This document shows positions 36,306 to 44,989 of a stretch of 64,000 nt of DNA, piece after piece. Source of the DNA: a virus; IMG/VR virus record IMGVR_UViG_3300010354_000067, positions 1-64,000 of that record. One strand, 5' to 3'. How positions within the stretch are numbered: the first letter of the stretch is position 1; every line of letters begins with the position of its first letter. The notes below the pieces were generated by a model. The model was not told where the DNA came from, searched no databases, and was given only the letters and a program-made list of their open reading frames with translations. The position numbers were made by a program, and so were the translations under genes.

Positions 36306-39300
36306 ATGTTGTATACCCCTCTTCATGTACATACACACTTTAGCCAGATGGACGGCGTAGCAACTCCAGAAGAGTATGTTGCACGAGCAGCAGAGGTTGG
36401 AATGTCTGCCATTGCAATTACAGATCATGGAACGCTATCAGGTCATCGCCCAATGTATCGTGCAGCAAAGTCTGCTGGCATTAAGCCAATTCTTGGAATT
36501 GAAGGCTACATCACAGCAGATAGGCACGACAAGAGAGATAAGTCAGAGAGAACTACTCCGCTTGACCTTGTTTATAATCATATTGTTATTCTTGCTAAGA
36601 ACGATCAAGGCCTAGAGAATCTAGGAAAACTTAATGAGATTTCGTGGAATGAGGGGTATTACCGTAAGCCAAGAATAGACTTTGAGGTCTTGGATAAGTA
36701 TGGCGACGGACTCATTATTACATCAGCCTGTATGTCTGGCCTTATTAACAAGGCTATTGAGGCTGGAGAATTTGCTGTAGCAAAGCAGCATCTGAAGTGG
36801 TTTGGGGACCGCTTTGGGGAAGACTTTTATGTTGAGGTAATGCCTCATAATCCTCCTGAAATTAATCAAGCACTAGTACAACTTGCTGATGCTGGAGGGT
36901 ATAAGTTAGTGGTTACTCCAGACTGTCACCATGCAACTCTTGATCAGAAAGAGATTCAGGAGATGATGCTTATTCTTAATACTCATGCCAAACTTGAGAA
37001 GGATATCTCCTTTGAGAAGTCAAGGAAGCATGAGAATATGATGGAGAGACTGGACTATCTCTATGGTAAGGATAGAATGATGAGTTTCAATAAGTTTGAC
37101 ATTCATCTTCTTTCACCAGAAGAGATGGTAGAGGCGATGAATAATAACGGAGGGTTCCGCGATGATATGTTTTCTAATACGCTTGAGATTGCAGACAAGG
37201 TTGAGGATTATACAATTAGTCGCAATCTCAACCTGCTTCCTGTCGAATACCGCGACCCTGATTCAGAAATCAGGAAGGAATGCTTGGAGTTTCTTAGTGC
37301 AAATGGTCTAGAGTCAGAGGACTATATTGCTAGACTTGATGAAGAGTTAGGCGTAATCAAGGATAAGAACTTTGCGTCTTACTTTATTGTTGTAAGGAAC
37401 ATGCTCACTTGGGCAAAGAAGAATGGGATCATGGTAGGCCCAGGCCGTGGATCTAGCGCTGGCTCTCTAGTATGTTACGCCCTTGGAATCACAGACATTG
37501 ATCCCATTAAGCATGGGCTTCTCTTCTTCCGATTTATCGATCCAGAGCGTGATGACTTCCCAGACGTTGATTCTGATATTCAGGACAGCCGTCGTGAAGA
37601 GGTAAAGGATTATCTAGAAAGGCAATATCGACATGTTGCATCAATCGCTACCTTCCTTCAGTTCAAGGATAAGGGGGTCGTCAGAGATGTTTCTCGTTGT
37701 CTCAACATTCCACTGTCTGATGTTAACCGTGCGCTTAAGGCAGTTGATACTTGGGAGGAATATATAACCTCAAAGAATACCTCATGGTTTAGGGAGAAGT
37801 ATCCAGAAGTTGAGGTATATGGAGATAAGTTGCGCGGAAGAATTCGTGGAACAGGAATTCACGCAGCAGGAGTTGTTACTTCTAAGATTCCTATCTCTAA
37901 GGTTGCTCCAATGGAGACTCGCTCAGTTACAGGATCAGAGGGACGTATTCCTGTCGTTGCAGTAGACATGGAAGAGGCAGCAGATATTGGCCTGATTAAG
38001 ATTGACGCACTTGGCCTTAAGACTCTAACAGTAATTAATGATTGTCTCTCTATTATTGAAGAGAGAACTGGAAAGCGACCAGATCTCCATAAGATTAATA
38101 TGGAAGACAAGAACATCTATACAATGCTCTCAGATGGTCACACCAAGGGAGTATTCCAGTGTGAAGCAACTCCGTATACCAACCTTCTCGTAAAGATGGG
38201 TGTGCATAAGTTTGATGAACTAGTAGCCTCAAATGCTCTAGTACGCCCAGGCGCAATGAATACTATTGGTAAGGACTACATTGCTCGCAAGCAGGGAAAG
38301 CAGGGGATCGTCTATCCTAGCCCTATTATGAAGGAGTTTACAGAGGATACTTACGGTACAATTCTATATCAAGAGCAAGTTATGCTTGCTTGCGTGAAAC
38401 TTGGTGGCATGACCATGGGTGAGGCTAACAAGGTTCGCAAGATTATTGGTAAGAAGAAGGATGCCCGTGAGTTTGACCAGTTCAAAGAGTTATTCGTTCG
38501 GAATGCTACTGGGCCGCTTGGCGGGTCGGCTGCTGAGAAGATGTGGCATGATTTTGAAGCCCACGCAGGGTACTCGTTCAATAAGTCTCATGCGGTCGCT
38601 TACTCAACTGTGTCGTACTGGACGGCATGGCTAAAGCATTATCATCCACTAGAGTTTATGTTTGCCCTTCTCAAGAATGAGAAGGATAAGGATGCTCGTA
38701 CAGAATATATGATTGAGGCAAAGCGTATGGGCATACCTATGCGTCTGCCACACATCAATGATTCAGATATTGACTTCAAGATTGAGGGGAAGGGTATTCG
38801 CTTTGGGCTGGCTAGCATTAAGTTTATTTCTGATAAGATCGCTGAGCGATATATTGCTGCACGGCCCTTCAGAAGTTATAAGGATGTTCAAGAATTTACA
38901 TTCACTAAGGGTAATGGAGTAAATTCTCGTGCCCTTGAATCAATGAACAAGGTAGGCGCTCTGACATTTCCAGACAACCCAGCGAATCAGGAAACTATTC
39001 GTGAGAATATGTACGAGTATTTAAATCTACCAGAGTTTAATTTGCAAATCCCCCAGCACTATCATGCTTACATTACTACTGCTGATGAGTTTGATGAAAA
39101 GGGAGCGTTTATTATGATGGGCGTTGTCCGTGGAATCAAGCGCGGTAAGGGATGGAGCAGAGTAGAACTACTAGACAGCACAGGAAGCGTAGGTATTTTT
39201 GATGATGAGGAAACATCCATCGAAGCAGGTCGCACTTATATTATTCTTGTTGGATCTAACAGAGTCGTGGAAGCGGTTCCTATTGATGAGATACGAGAAA

Positions 39301-39575
39301 GTAACAGCCCGTTGGTACGGTTCCTAAACTATAAGCAGTTGCCGTATGGACAGGATGAGTATTTTGTGCTATCCTTTAAGCCTCGCATTACTAAGGCTGG
39401 AAAGCGAATGGCAAGCCTTGTAGTTGCTGACAGCGGAAGGGAACTTATGAGCATGATTGTTTTTCCCTCAACCTTTGCAATGGCATATACCAGAATCGAA
39501 GAGGGCAATGCATACAAGATCAACTATAGTCTTTCAAAAGATGAAGATTTAGTATTTCAGGAGGTAGTAGCATGA
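36306..39575 (+). CDS. dnaE: DNA polymerase III alpha-type replicative polymerase
   Basis: 1089 residues, C-family polymerase. PHP domain at the N-terminus (PLHVHTHFSQMDG, AITDHGTLSGH). Palm with VGPGRGSSAGSLVCYALGIT near 377-396 and PDVDSDIQDSRRE near 418-430, carrying catalytic Asp residues (E. coli PDFDVDF). YSFNKSHAVAYS near 758 is a conserved fingers motif, and an OB-fold region lies near 930-1000. It replicates the phage genome together with the phage helicase and primase. AAAGGA site before ATG 36306; coupled to the next gene by ATGA. Confidence 0.93.
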   Translation: MLYTPLHVHTHFSQMDGVATPEEYVARAAEVGMSAIAITDHGTLSGHRPMYRAAKSAGIKPILGIEGYITADRHDKRDKSERTTPLDLVYNHIVILAKNDQGLENLGKLNEISWNEGYYRKPRIDFEVLDKYGDGLIITSACMSGLINKAIEAGEFAVAKQHLKWFGDRFGEDFYVEVMPHNPPEINQALVQLADAGGYKLVVTPDCHHATLDQKEIQEMMLILNTHAKLEKDISFEKSRKHENMMERLDYLYGKDRMMSFNKFDIHLLSPEEMVEAMNNNGGFRDDMFSNTLEIADKVEDYTISRNLNLLPVEYRDPDSEIRKECLEFLSANGLESEDYIARLDEELGVIKDKNFASYFIVVRNMLTWAKKNGIMVGPGRGSSAGSLVCYALGITDIDPIKHGLLFFRFIDPERDDFPDVDSDIQDSRREEVKDYLERQYRHVASIATFLQFKDKGVVRDVSRCLNIPLSDVNRALKAVDTWEEYITSKNTSWFREKYPEVEVYGDKLRGRIRGTGIHAAGVVTSKIPISKVAPMETRSVTGSEGRIPVVAVDMEEAADIGLIKIDALGLKTLTVINDCLSIIEERTGKRPDLHKINMEDKNIYTMLSDGHTKGVFQCEATPYTNLLVKMGVHKFDELVASNALVRPGAMNTIGKDYIARKQGKQGIVYPSPIMKEFTEDTYGTILYQEQVMLACVKLGGMTMGEANKVRKIIGKKKDAREFDQFKELFVRNATGPLGGSAAEKMWHDFEAHAGYSFNKSHAVAYSTVSYWTAWLKHYHPLEFMFALLKNEKDKDARTEYMIEAKRMGIPMRLPHINDSDIDFKIEGKGIRFGLASIKFISDKIAERYIAARPFRSYKDVQEFTFTKGNGVNSRALESMNKVGALTFPDNPANQETIRENMYEYLNLPEFNLQIPQHYHAYITTADEFDEKGAFIMMGVVRGIKRGKGWSRVELLDSTGSVGIFDDEETSIEAGRTYIILVGSNRVVEAVPIDEIRESNSPLVRFLNYKQLPYGQDEYFVLSFKPRITKAGKRMASLVVADSGRELMSMIVFPSTFAMAYTRIEEGNAYKINYSLSKDEDLVFQEVVA

Positions 39576-39904
39576 TTGATCTAGACGAACTTGCATTTGA
39601 TCTACACGCAAATGCAGTTAACAAGGGCTTTTGGGAGCCTAACACAGAAGACAACCACATTGTCTTTTATCTCAAGCAACTTGCCATGGTGCATTCTGAG
39701 GTAAGTGAAGTGCTTGAGGCAATTCGTAAGGAGAAGGGACAAGACAAGGTTGTTGAGGAGTTTGCTGATATTCTTATTCGCGTTCTTGATCTTTATGCAG
39801 GCATGTTCCGTGATGGAGCGGTAACAGATTCACTACAGGCAGTTCTTCTTGCCAAGGCCCACACAAATACTCAACGACCAAAGATGCATGGGGTATTGGC
39901 GTGA
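39572..39904 (+). CDS. MazG-like nucleotide pyrophosphohydrolase
   Basis: 110 residues, four-helix MazG fold: LKQLAMVHSEVSEVLEAIRK with ExxE metal ligands near 42-46 and EEFADILIRVLDL (ExxD) near 63-75. It would hydrolyse NTPs or dNTPs to monophosphates, shaping the nucleotide pool or host stress signalling. Both ends overlap neighbours by 4 nt, placing it in the polymerase-RecA operon. Confidence 0.8.
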   Translation: MIDLDELAFDLHANAVNKGFWEPNTEDNHIVFYLKQLAMVHSEVSEVLEAIRKEKGQDKVVEEFADILIRVLDLYAGMFRDGAVTDSLQAVLLAKAHTNTQRPKMHGVLA

Positions 39905-40911
39905 GCAATGTCGAAGAGGTTCTTGCTAATCTTAATCCAAAGTTACGACAAAAGATTGGACTTGGCTCTGAGGTAGAACAGATTCAGTTTGCTAGTACAC
40001 CTAGTTTTGGACTAAACCGTGCTCTTAATGGCGGTCTTCCCTATGGTCGTCAGGTATTGGTTTGGGGCAATAAGTCAAGTGGTAAGTCATCATTCCTCTT
40101 GCAAACAGTTGCAGAGGCTCAAAAGGAGGGCAAGGTATGTGCTTGGATCGATGCAGAAATGACGTTCTCCCCAGAGTGGGCGGCACAGTTAGGCGTAGAC
40201 ACAAGCAGCCTTATTGTTTCTACCGCCCGTACAGTCAACGATATGGTGGATGTTGGTACGGATCTTATGCAGGCGGGTGCTGACATTATTGTTGTAGATT
40301 CTATCTCAGCCTTGCTGCCAGCAATTTACTTTGAGAAGGACAGCACAGACCTGAAGCAACTAGAAAATACAAAGCAGATTGGTGCAGAGGCTAGAGATAT
40401 GACCAATGCTGTCAAGATGCTCAACTATGCTAATAACCAAGACAAGCCAACACTACTTATTCTTATTAGTCAGGCTCGTAATAATATTGGAGCAATGTAT
40501 GCAACTCAGCAGCCCACAGGCGGCATGGCAGTTAAGTTCTATTCGTCTACTATCATCAAGTTGTTCTCTTCTGAGTCTGACAATCAGGCTATCAAGGGGA
40601 AGATCTATGTTGGTGATAAGATCATTGAAGAGAAGGTTGGAAGAAAGGTTCGTTGGGAAGTTCAGTTTTCAAAGACGAGTCCAGCATTCCAGTCAGGGGA
40701 GTATGACTTTTATTTCCGTGGAGCCGATTTGGGAGTTGACTCAATCGCAGACCTTGTTGATACGGCAGAAATGCTTGGAATTATTGAACGAGGTGGCGCA
40801 TGGTATACCTGTGAAGGAGAGAGATTCCAAGGAAGAGAGAAACTAGTTCTTGGGGTCAAGGAGAATCTTGATATGCAGGAATCACTTATTAAGAGGATAA
40901 AGAGTGTCTAG
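39901..40911 (+). CDS. recA: RecA-type recombinase
   Basis: 336 residues from GTG 39901. Walker A GNKSSGKSS near 56-64, AWIDAEMTFSPEWAAQLGVD near 80-99, Walker B IIVVDSISALLP near 127-138, and the conserved ISQARNNIG ... QPTGGMAVKFYSS L2-like region near 195-220. It forms filaments on ssDNA for strand exchange and recombination-dependent replication. It is followed directly by a small zinc ribbon and nuclease genes. Confidence 0.9.
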   Translation: MSNVEEVLANLNPKLRQKIGLGSEVEQIQFASTPSFGLNRALNGGLPYGRQVLVWGNKSSGKSSFLLQTVAEAQKEGKVCAWIDAEMTFSPEWAAQLGVDTSSLIVSTARTVNDMVDVGTDLMQAGADIIVVDSISALLPAIYFEKDSTDLKQLENTKQIGAEARDMTNAVKMLNYANNQDKPTLLILISQARNNIGAMYATQQPTGGMAVKFYSSTIIKLFSSESDNQAIKGKIYVGDKIIEEKVGRKVRWEVQFSKTSPAFQSGEYDFYFRGADLGVDSIADLVDTAEMLGIIERGGAWYTCEGERFQGREKLVLGVKENLDMQESLIKRIKSV

Positions 40912-41059
40912 GTATTCTAAATACTCTGGAAAGTTTTTCTGTCAAAGTTGTAAGGACGTTGTTGCTGAAGCAAGGTTCTACTCAAGTTCATATGAACTTA
41001 CATGGATGTGCAAGGACAAACATCTTTCTAAGGTAAATCTGTATGCGAGGGGATACTAG
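40904..41059 (+). CDS. Small zinc-ribbon protein
   Basis: 51 residues beginning MSRYSKYSGKFFCQSCKDVV. A CxxC pair and a later CKDKH could bind zinc. The GTG start overlaps the RecA stop by 8 nt, and the TAG stop overlaps the next GTG (TAGTG), so it is embedded in the recombination operon and likely works with nucleic acids. Confidence 0.7.
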   Translation: MSRYSKYSGKFFCQSCKDVVAEARFYSSSYELTWMCKDKHLSKVNLYARGY

Positions 41060-41358
41060 TGAGCGAGCGCGGCGAGGCCAAGAGAATCGGTGCAACTCAG
41101 CATAAAAACTCTGGAAGAGGAATGAAGAAGGGGGATGCAACATGGAAAAACTATGTTGTTGACTTCAAGGAATATTCAAAGAGTTTTAGTCTTAACCAAG
41201 ATGTGTGGGCAAAGGCAGTCACCGATTGCATGAAGGTAGATAAGAGTAAATCTCCAGCAATTATTGTTGTTCTTGGAGAAGGAAATCACAAGGTTCGCCT
41301 TGCCGTGATAGAATTAGATGAACTAGAAAGGCTAACAGAAAATGACAACAACTCTTGA
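41059..41358 (+). CDS. Putative Holliday-junction-resolvase-like (PD-D/ExK) nuclease
   Basis: 99 residues. AKRIGATQHKNSGRGMKKGD followed by VVDFKEYSKSFSL fits the small Hjc-like phage nuclease pattern: an N-terminal basic loop, a GD, then D-x-K within a VVDFKEY strand. RLAVIELDEL closes the fold. It would cut branched recombination or replication intermediates. A separate RuvC-like enzyme lies at 42.7 kb, so this may have a different substrate. Moderate certainty. Confidence 0.5.
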   Translation: MSERGEAKRIGATQHKNSGRGMKKGDATWKNYVVDFKEYSKSFSLNQDVWAKAVTDCMKVDKSKSPAIIVVLGEGNHKVRLAVIELDELERLTENDNNS

Positions 41359-41665
41359 GTTGGTAAATGAGGTAGCAGAGTTTACTGATATCTCAGAAAT
41401 AATGGAAGATGAAGAACTTACTAGCGCACTTGGACTTATTGTTAAGTTAATGATGAATCCAGATGTACCACCACAGAAGGCGGTAAATCTTATAGTGCAA
41501 CTTGAAGCATATGCAGCAAAGTTTGCAATGCTTGCATCGTATTATACAAATGTAAAGAAGGACAACAGGGCAAAGAAAAACCTTTATTTCTCTGCCAAGG
41601 AAGCCACACAGCGTTTGTGTGACAGCATGAAGTATGCAGCCAAGGCAGGAGGATATTATGGCTAA
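41342..41665 (+). CDS. Helical protein of unknown function in the recombination operon
   Basis: 107 residues, all helix: LVNEVAEFTDISEIMEDEEL, then AVNLIVQLEAYAAKFAMLAS and a basic C-terminus. It overlaps both neighbours. The four-helix look suggests an adaptor or subunit for the adjacent nuclease; the family was not recognised. Confidence 0.6.
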   Translation: MTTTLELVNEVAEFTDISEIMEDEELTSALGLIVKLMMNPDVPPQKAVNLIVQLEAYAAKFAMLASYYTNVKKDNRAKKNLYFSAKEATQRLCDSMKYAAKAGGYYG

Positions 41666-42425
41666 GAACTTTTTGAAGCAGGTTATGAATAAGCAGCCAG
41701 AGGGACCAATAGATACTAAGGCGCTTATTGAAAAAATAGAAGCAGGATATCTCGTTGGAAGAGATCCAAAGTTTACACAGAAGAAATCTTTTAGCCCATC
41801 AACACTTGTATATGGAAATGGTGCATGTCCACGATACTGGTTCCTAGCATTTACTGGAGCAGAGTTTGAAGATAATGCAGATGCCTACGCTGTAGCAAAT
41901 ATGGCAAGCGGTACAGATGGTCATGCTCGTATTCAAAAGGCTATAACAGACGCAGGAATTATGGTGGAGGAAGAGAAGAAGATTATCTCATCTGATCCTC
42001 CTATCTTTGGCTTTGCAGATGCAATTGTGCAATGGGAAGAAGAGCAGCCAGTTGTAGAGATTAAGACTATGAAGGAAGAGTCGTTTGCATATCGTAAGCA
42101 CGCTAAGCCACCTTCATACCATCTTATGCAGTTAATCATCTATATGAAGGTTCTTGGCAAGAAGTTGGGCATTCTTCTTTATGAGAATAAGAATACTCAT
42201 GAACTTCACGCAATTACTGTTGAACCAACAGATGAGTATAAGGCTTGGGCAGACTACGCATTTGACTGGATGAAGACTGTGAGAAAGTCTTGGGAGGATG
42301 GAATTCTTCCTCACAAGCCATATAGGTCTAATTCCAAGGTATGTAAGTCGTGTCCAATACAAAAGGCATGTGCAAACGCAGATAAGGGAAGCGCTAAGTT
42401 AACTCCCTTGGAGTACCTTGAATGA
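41658..42425 (+). CDS. Cas4/RecB-like exonuclease with Fe-S cluster ligands
   Basis: 255 residues from ATG 41658, which has AGGAGG 5 nt upstream. PD-(D/E)xK motifs: GFADAIVQW (Asp near 118), VVEIKTM (E-x-K near 132-136) and the QhxxY helix HLMQLIIYMKVL near 156-167. One Cys near 47 (GACPRYW) and three at the C-terminus (CKSCPIQKAC, about 229-238) would bind a 4Fe-4S cluster, as in Cas4 and AddB. It probably resects DNA ends for RecA. Confidence 0.8.
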   Translation: MAKNFLKQVMNKQPEGPIDTKALIEKIEAGYLVGRDPKFTQKKSFSPSTLVYGNGACPRYWFLAFTGAEFEDNADAYAVANMASGTDGHARIQKAITDAGIMVEEEKKIISSDPPIFGFADAIVQWEEEQPVVEIKTMKEESFAYRKHAKPPSYHLMQLIIYMKVLGKKLGILLYENKNTHELHAITVEPTDEYKAWADYAFDWMKTVRKSWEDGILPHKPYRSNSKVCKSCPIQKACANADKGSAKLTPLEYLE

Positions 42426-42715
42426 AAACTTGCGAATGGTGCTCTCAGGAGTTCCAACCAAGAGTAAGTTATCAAATTTACTGTTCTCCTGAATGCAGAG
42501 ATTCTGCAACTAAAGAAAAAATAGCAGAGCGCCATCAAATAAATAGAATTAAAAATCGTTCTAACAAAGAACGAAGATGTGCTGGTGGATGTGGAATTCT
42601 AATATCTGTTTATAACAATAATGGATTTTGTAACTCCTGCATGGTAAATAAAAGAAAAGTAGATAAGATGTTAAGAGAACTAAAAGGTCTTTTTGATTAT
42701 GAACAAGAAAATTAA
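42422..42715 (+). CDS. Zinc-finger protein
   Basis: 97 residues. Two Cys groups: CEWCSQEF ... YCSPECR near 4-25 (treble-clef like) and CAGGC ... FCNSC near 53-73. The middle is basic (RIKNRSNKERR), suggesting nucleic-acid binding. The ATG overlaps the preceding stop, and the C-terminus overlaps the RuvC-like gene. Confidence 0.7.
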   Translation: MKTCEWCSQEFQPRVSYQIYCSPECRDSATKEKIAERHQINRIKNRSNKERRCAGGCGILISVYNNNGFCNSCMVNKRKVDKMLRELKGLFDYEQEN

Positions 42716-43280
42716 AACAGTAGGAAACAGTCTGCCACAATCATTTTGTGCAGTTGATGCAAGTACAAACAGCCTAGCCTTTGCGTTTTTTGTGGATGGG
42801 TCATTAGAAAAATATGGAAAAATAAGATTCTTTGGAAATGATATATACGAGAAACTTGGCGACACTTCACACAAAACAATGTCCTTTTTCAAAACACTGT
42901 CTACTGATAATATGATTATTGAAAAAACTATCTTTGCTAATAGCGCACAGGTAGCAGCAAACCTTGCACTTAGCCAAGGTGCTCTTATTGGCGGGGCAAA
43001 AATAGGTGGCGTTCGTAATGTCTATGGAGTAGCACCAATGTCGTGGCAATCATATGTAGGAACAAGATTGCTTACAACTGATGAGAAAAAGACTATACGA
43101 GATAGGAATCCAGGAAGATCTAATTCATGGTATAAGTCTCAGGAACGTGAACAGAGAAAGCAAAAAACCATTACTACTGTCAATGAAAAGTTTAATATAA
43201 AGTTATCAGATAATGATATTGCTGATGCGTGTGGTATTGGTATGTACGCTCTTGACAACTGGGAAAGGCTTATGGCATAA
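42699..43280 (+). CDS. RuvC-like Holliday junction resolvase
   Basis: 193 residues from ATG 42699. RNase H fold with four acidic sites: AVDASTNSLAFAFF (Asp near 20), IIEKTIFAN (Glu near 75), then NDIADACGIG near 170-180 carrying two Asp. A basic loop with RDRNPGRSNSWYKSQER (about 130-146) is typical of phage RuvC-like proteins. It resolves four-way junctions before packaging. The stop overlaps the next ATG (TAATG). Confidence 0.8.
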   Translation: MNKKIKTVGNSLPQSFCAVDASTNSLAFAFFVDGSLEKYGKIRFFGNDIYEKLGDTSHKTMSFFKTLSTDNMIIEKTIFANSAQVAANLALSQGALIGGAKIGGVRNVYGVAPMSWQSYVGTRLLTTDEKKTIRDRNPGRSNSWYKSQEREQRKQKTITTVNEKFNIKLSDNDIADACGIGMYALDNWERLMA

Positions 43281-43429
43281 TGAGAAACAGCGGGTTGCAT
43301 TTGAGCGAGGCATTCTTAAAAAAAAGATATGTTCAGGAAAGAAAGTCTCCAGAAGATATTGCCAAAGAGTGTGGAGTCAGTGTACAATTGATCTATAGGC
43401 AACTAAAAAAGTTTGGATTAAAAAAATGA
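43280..43429 (+). CDS. Small helix-turn-helix protein
   Basis: 49 residues. SPEDIAKECGVSVQLIYRQL near 28-47 is a clear helix-turn-helix. It starts on the A of the RuvC-like stop codon and ends overlapping the next ATG (ATGA), so it is translated in series. Probably DNA-binding. Confidence 0.65.
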   Translation: MRNSGLHLSEAFLKKRYVQERKSPEDIAKECGVSVQLIYRQLKKFGLKK

Positions 43430-43641
43430 ATGATATGGTAAATCATCCAAAGCATTATACAAGTGATCCAAGTGGCGTTGAATGTATTCAAATTGTTCGA
43501 CATAGAAATTACAATATCGGAAACGCTATCAAGTACCTCTGGCGTGCTGGCCTTAAAAATGAAGACAAGCATATTGAAGATCTTAAGAAGGCAATCTTTT
43601 ATATTCAAGATGAAATCAAAAGAATTGAGGGAGGGTACTAA
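43426..43641 (+). CDS. DUF3310 family protein
   Basis: 71 residues: VNHPKHYTSDPSGVECIQIV, the YNIGNAIKYLWRAGLKN core, and a C-terminal EDLKKAIFYIQDEI helix. This is the DUF3310/SaV-like family common in phages, sometimes annotated as a nucleotide kinase; the activity is not established. Overlaps both neighbours. Confidence 0.8.
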   Translation: MNDMVNHPKHYTSDPSGVECIQIVRHRNYNIGNAIKYLWRAGLKNEDKHIEDLKKAIFYIQDEIKRIEGGY

Positions 43642-43934
43642 TGCCTCGTCGCAAAGCAATTGTTAGTCCAAATGCTCACCTTTATCATCGTGTTCCTTAT
43701 TTCACTATGCCTGATGGTAGGATTATTGAAAAAGATGAGATTATCAAGATACAGGGTGAGCATGGTGGAAAGTTCAAGTTCCTTGAGCATGTAACACGAA
43801 CTGATTCTGGAATTGATTGGATTGATTGTTTTGAGATCCGTGGTGGTGTTCTCTGTGGTTGGAGATCTTTTAGAGTGGAGAGAATCAAGCCTCTGCCAAA
43901 AACTAGAAGGAAGCGTAGGAAGAAGGTAGTGTAG
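43641..43934 (+). CDS. Small basic protein of unknown function
   Basis: 97 residues, mostly beta, with RVPYFTMPDGRIIEKDEIIK and a strongly basic C-terminus (KTRRKRRKKVV). GGAGGG site upstream. The SH3-like look and the basic tail suggest RNA or DNA contact; not recognised as a known family. Confidence 0.6.
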   Translation: MPRRKAIVSPNAHLYHRVPYFTMPDGRIIEKDEIIKIQGEHGGKFKFLEHVTRTDSGIDWIDCFEIRGGVLCGWRSFRVERIKPLPKTRRKRRKKVV

Positions 43935-43936
43935 CG

Positions 43937-44275
43937 TTGGCTCAGGACAACCTAAAAAGGTATGTTCAACCTTTACTATTCTCAGTAGAGAAGAATAGAA
44001 AGGAAAAGCCAGAACGACGCTCTGCCAAAGACAAGAAAAAAGTCCAAGAGATGCTTGGACAGATAAAAGAAAAAAATGGCTGCAATGATTGTGGTGGAAA
44101 ATATCCATCATATATTCTTGACTTTGACCACGTTTATGGCAAGAAGGTTGCAAATATCGGACAAATGCTAAATTATTTTTCTATTGATGATATCTTAAAG
44201 GAAGTAGCAAAATGTGAGATTGTTTGTTCCAACTGCCATAGAGAAAGAACACATCAAAGAAAAAATAATAAATGA
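43937..44275 (+). CDS. HNH endonuclease-like protein
   Basis: 112 residues from TTG 43937. Zinc-HNH pattern: NGCNDCGG near 50-57, LDFDHVYGKK near 64-73 (catalytic His), and CSNCHRERTHQR near 95-106. It lies two genes before the terminase pair. Stand-alone HNH proteins next to terminase are known to assist packaging cleavage in cos phages; a homing role is the alternative. Confidence 0.75.
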   Translation: MAQDNLKRYVQPLLFSVEKNRKEKPERRSAKDKKKVQEMLGQIKEKNGCNDCGGKYPSYILDFDHVYGKKVANIGQMLNYFSIDDILKEVAKCEIVCSNCHRERTHQRKNNK

Positions 44276-44365
44276 TTATGTGATTTATGGCACATAAAAA
44301 AACATCGATTTTTATCCATAACTATGATATTCTGGATAAGTGTTGCCGCCGCAAGGAGGAAACAG

Positions 44366-44902
44366 ATGATAACGAAACTGCTAGGAGGTGTGTTAATAGT
44401 GACGGTATTGATGAGTGGATCGTCTAACGCCATTGCTAACACTTCCACCGAACAGGTGTATGCTAAGTCTGCACCGATTGCGACGGAGGCTTTTATGAAT
44501 AAGCCTGTCGTAAAAAATATACAGGCTTCATCAAAGCCAAAGGCCTGTAAAAACTGGCTCGTTAAGGAACTTAAGGAGGCAGGGTTTAAGGGCAAAGGAC
44601 TGCGAATCGCATGGGCAATTGCTATGCGTGAGAGTGGAGGAAGGGCTAACGCGATTTCCTCTACTGGAGACTATGGAGTCTTTCAGTTCAATCGCGCTGC
44701 ACATAGCGGTCAGCCTTGGTGGAATACCAAGAAGATGCTTGACCGTAATTACAACATCATGATTGCCTATCGCATTACGCAAGGAGGCAGGACGTTCTAC
44801 CCTTGGGACATTGATGGACGAGGAAATCACAAGGGAGCGTATACATCATCTGGTGTATACAACAAGTATAAGTCGTGGTATAACAAGTATCCATGCAAGT
44901 AG
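44366..44902 (+). CDS. Secreted lytic transglycosylase-like endolysin
   Basis: 178 residues from ATG 44366 (AGGAGG site 6 nt upstream). A signal peptide occupies 1-27 (ITKLLGGVLIVTVLMSGSSN then AIA). The C-terminal 110 residues are an SLT/lysozyme-like fold: AWAIAMRESGGRANAISSTG with a probable catalytic Glu near 89, DYGVFQFN, and the final YNKYKSWYNKYPCK. It would cleave peptidoglycan, exported by the host Sec system. Followed by a strong terminator. Confidence 0.8.
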   Translation: MITKLLGGVLIVTVLMSGSSNAIANTSTEQVYAKSAPIATEAFMNKPVVKNIQASSKPKACKNWLVKELKEAGFKGKGLRIAWAIAMRESGGRANAISSTGDYGVFQFNRAAHSGQPWWNTKKMLDRNYNIMIAYRITQGGRTFYPWDIDGRGNHKGAYTSSGVYNKYKSWYNKYPCK

Positions 44903-44909
44903 TGTAGTG

Positions 44910-44956
44910 GCAGGGTAGGAAACCTATTTCAACAGGTGGCAACATTCCTACCCTGC
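44910..44956 (+). terminator. Hairpin terminator after the transglycosylase
   Basis: A 12-bp perfect stem (GCAGGGTAGGAA / TTCCTACCCTGC) with a 23-nt loop that contains an inner ACCT/AGGT pairing. The outer bases extend the stem further. Confidence 0.75.
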
Positions 44957-44959
44957 TAC

Positions 44960-44968
44960 TGCTATAAT
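44960..44968 (+). promoter_or_regulatory. Extended -10 promoter for terminase genes
   Basis: TGC then TATAAT, 6 nt after the terminator stem. AAAGGAG lies before ATG 44990. Confidence 0.65.
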
Positions 44969-44989
44969 TGTTACCTCTAAAGGAGAATT

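Noticed and set aside
43638-44153. Minus-strand 171-codon ORF opposite the HNH region
   Set aside because: Overlaps two well-supported plus-strand genes fully; no sensible protein pattern.
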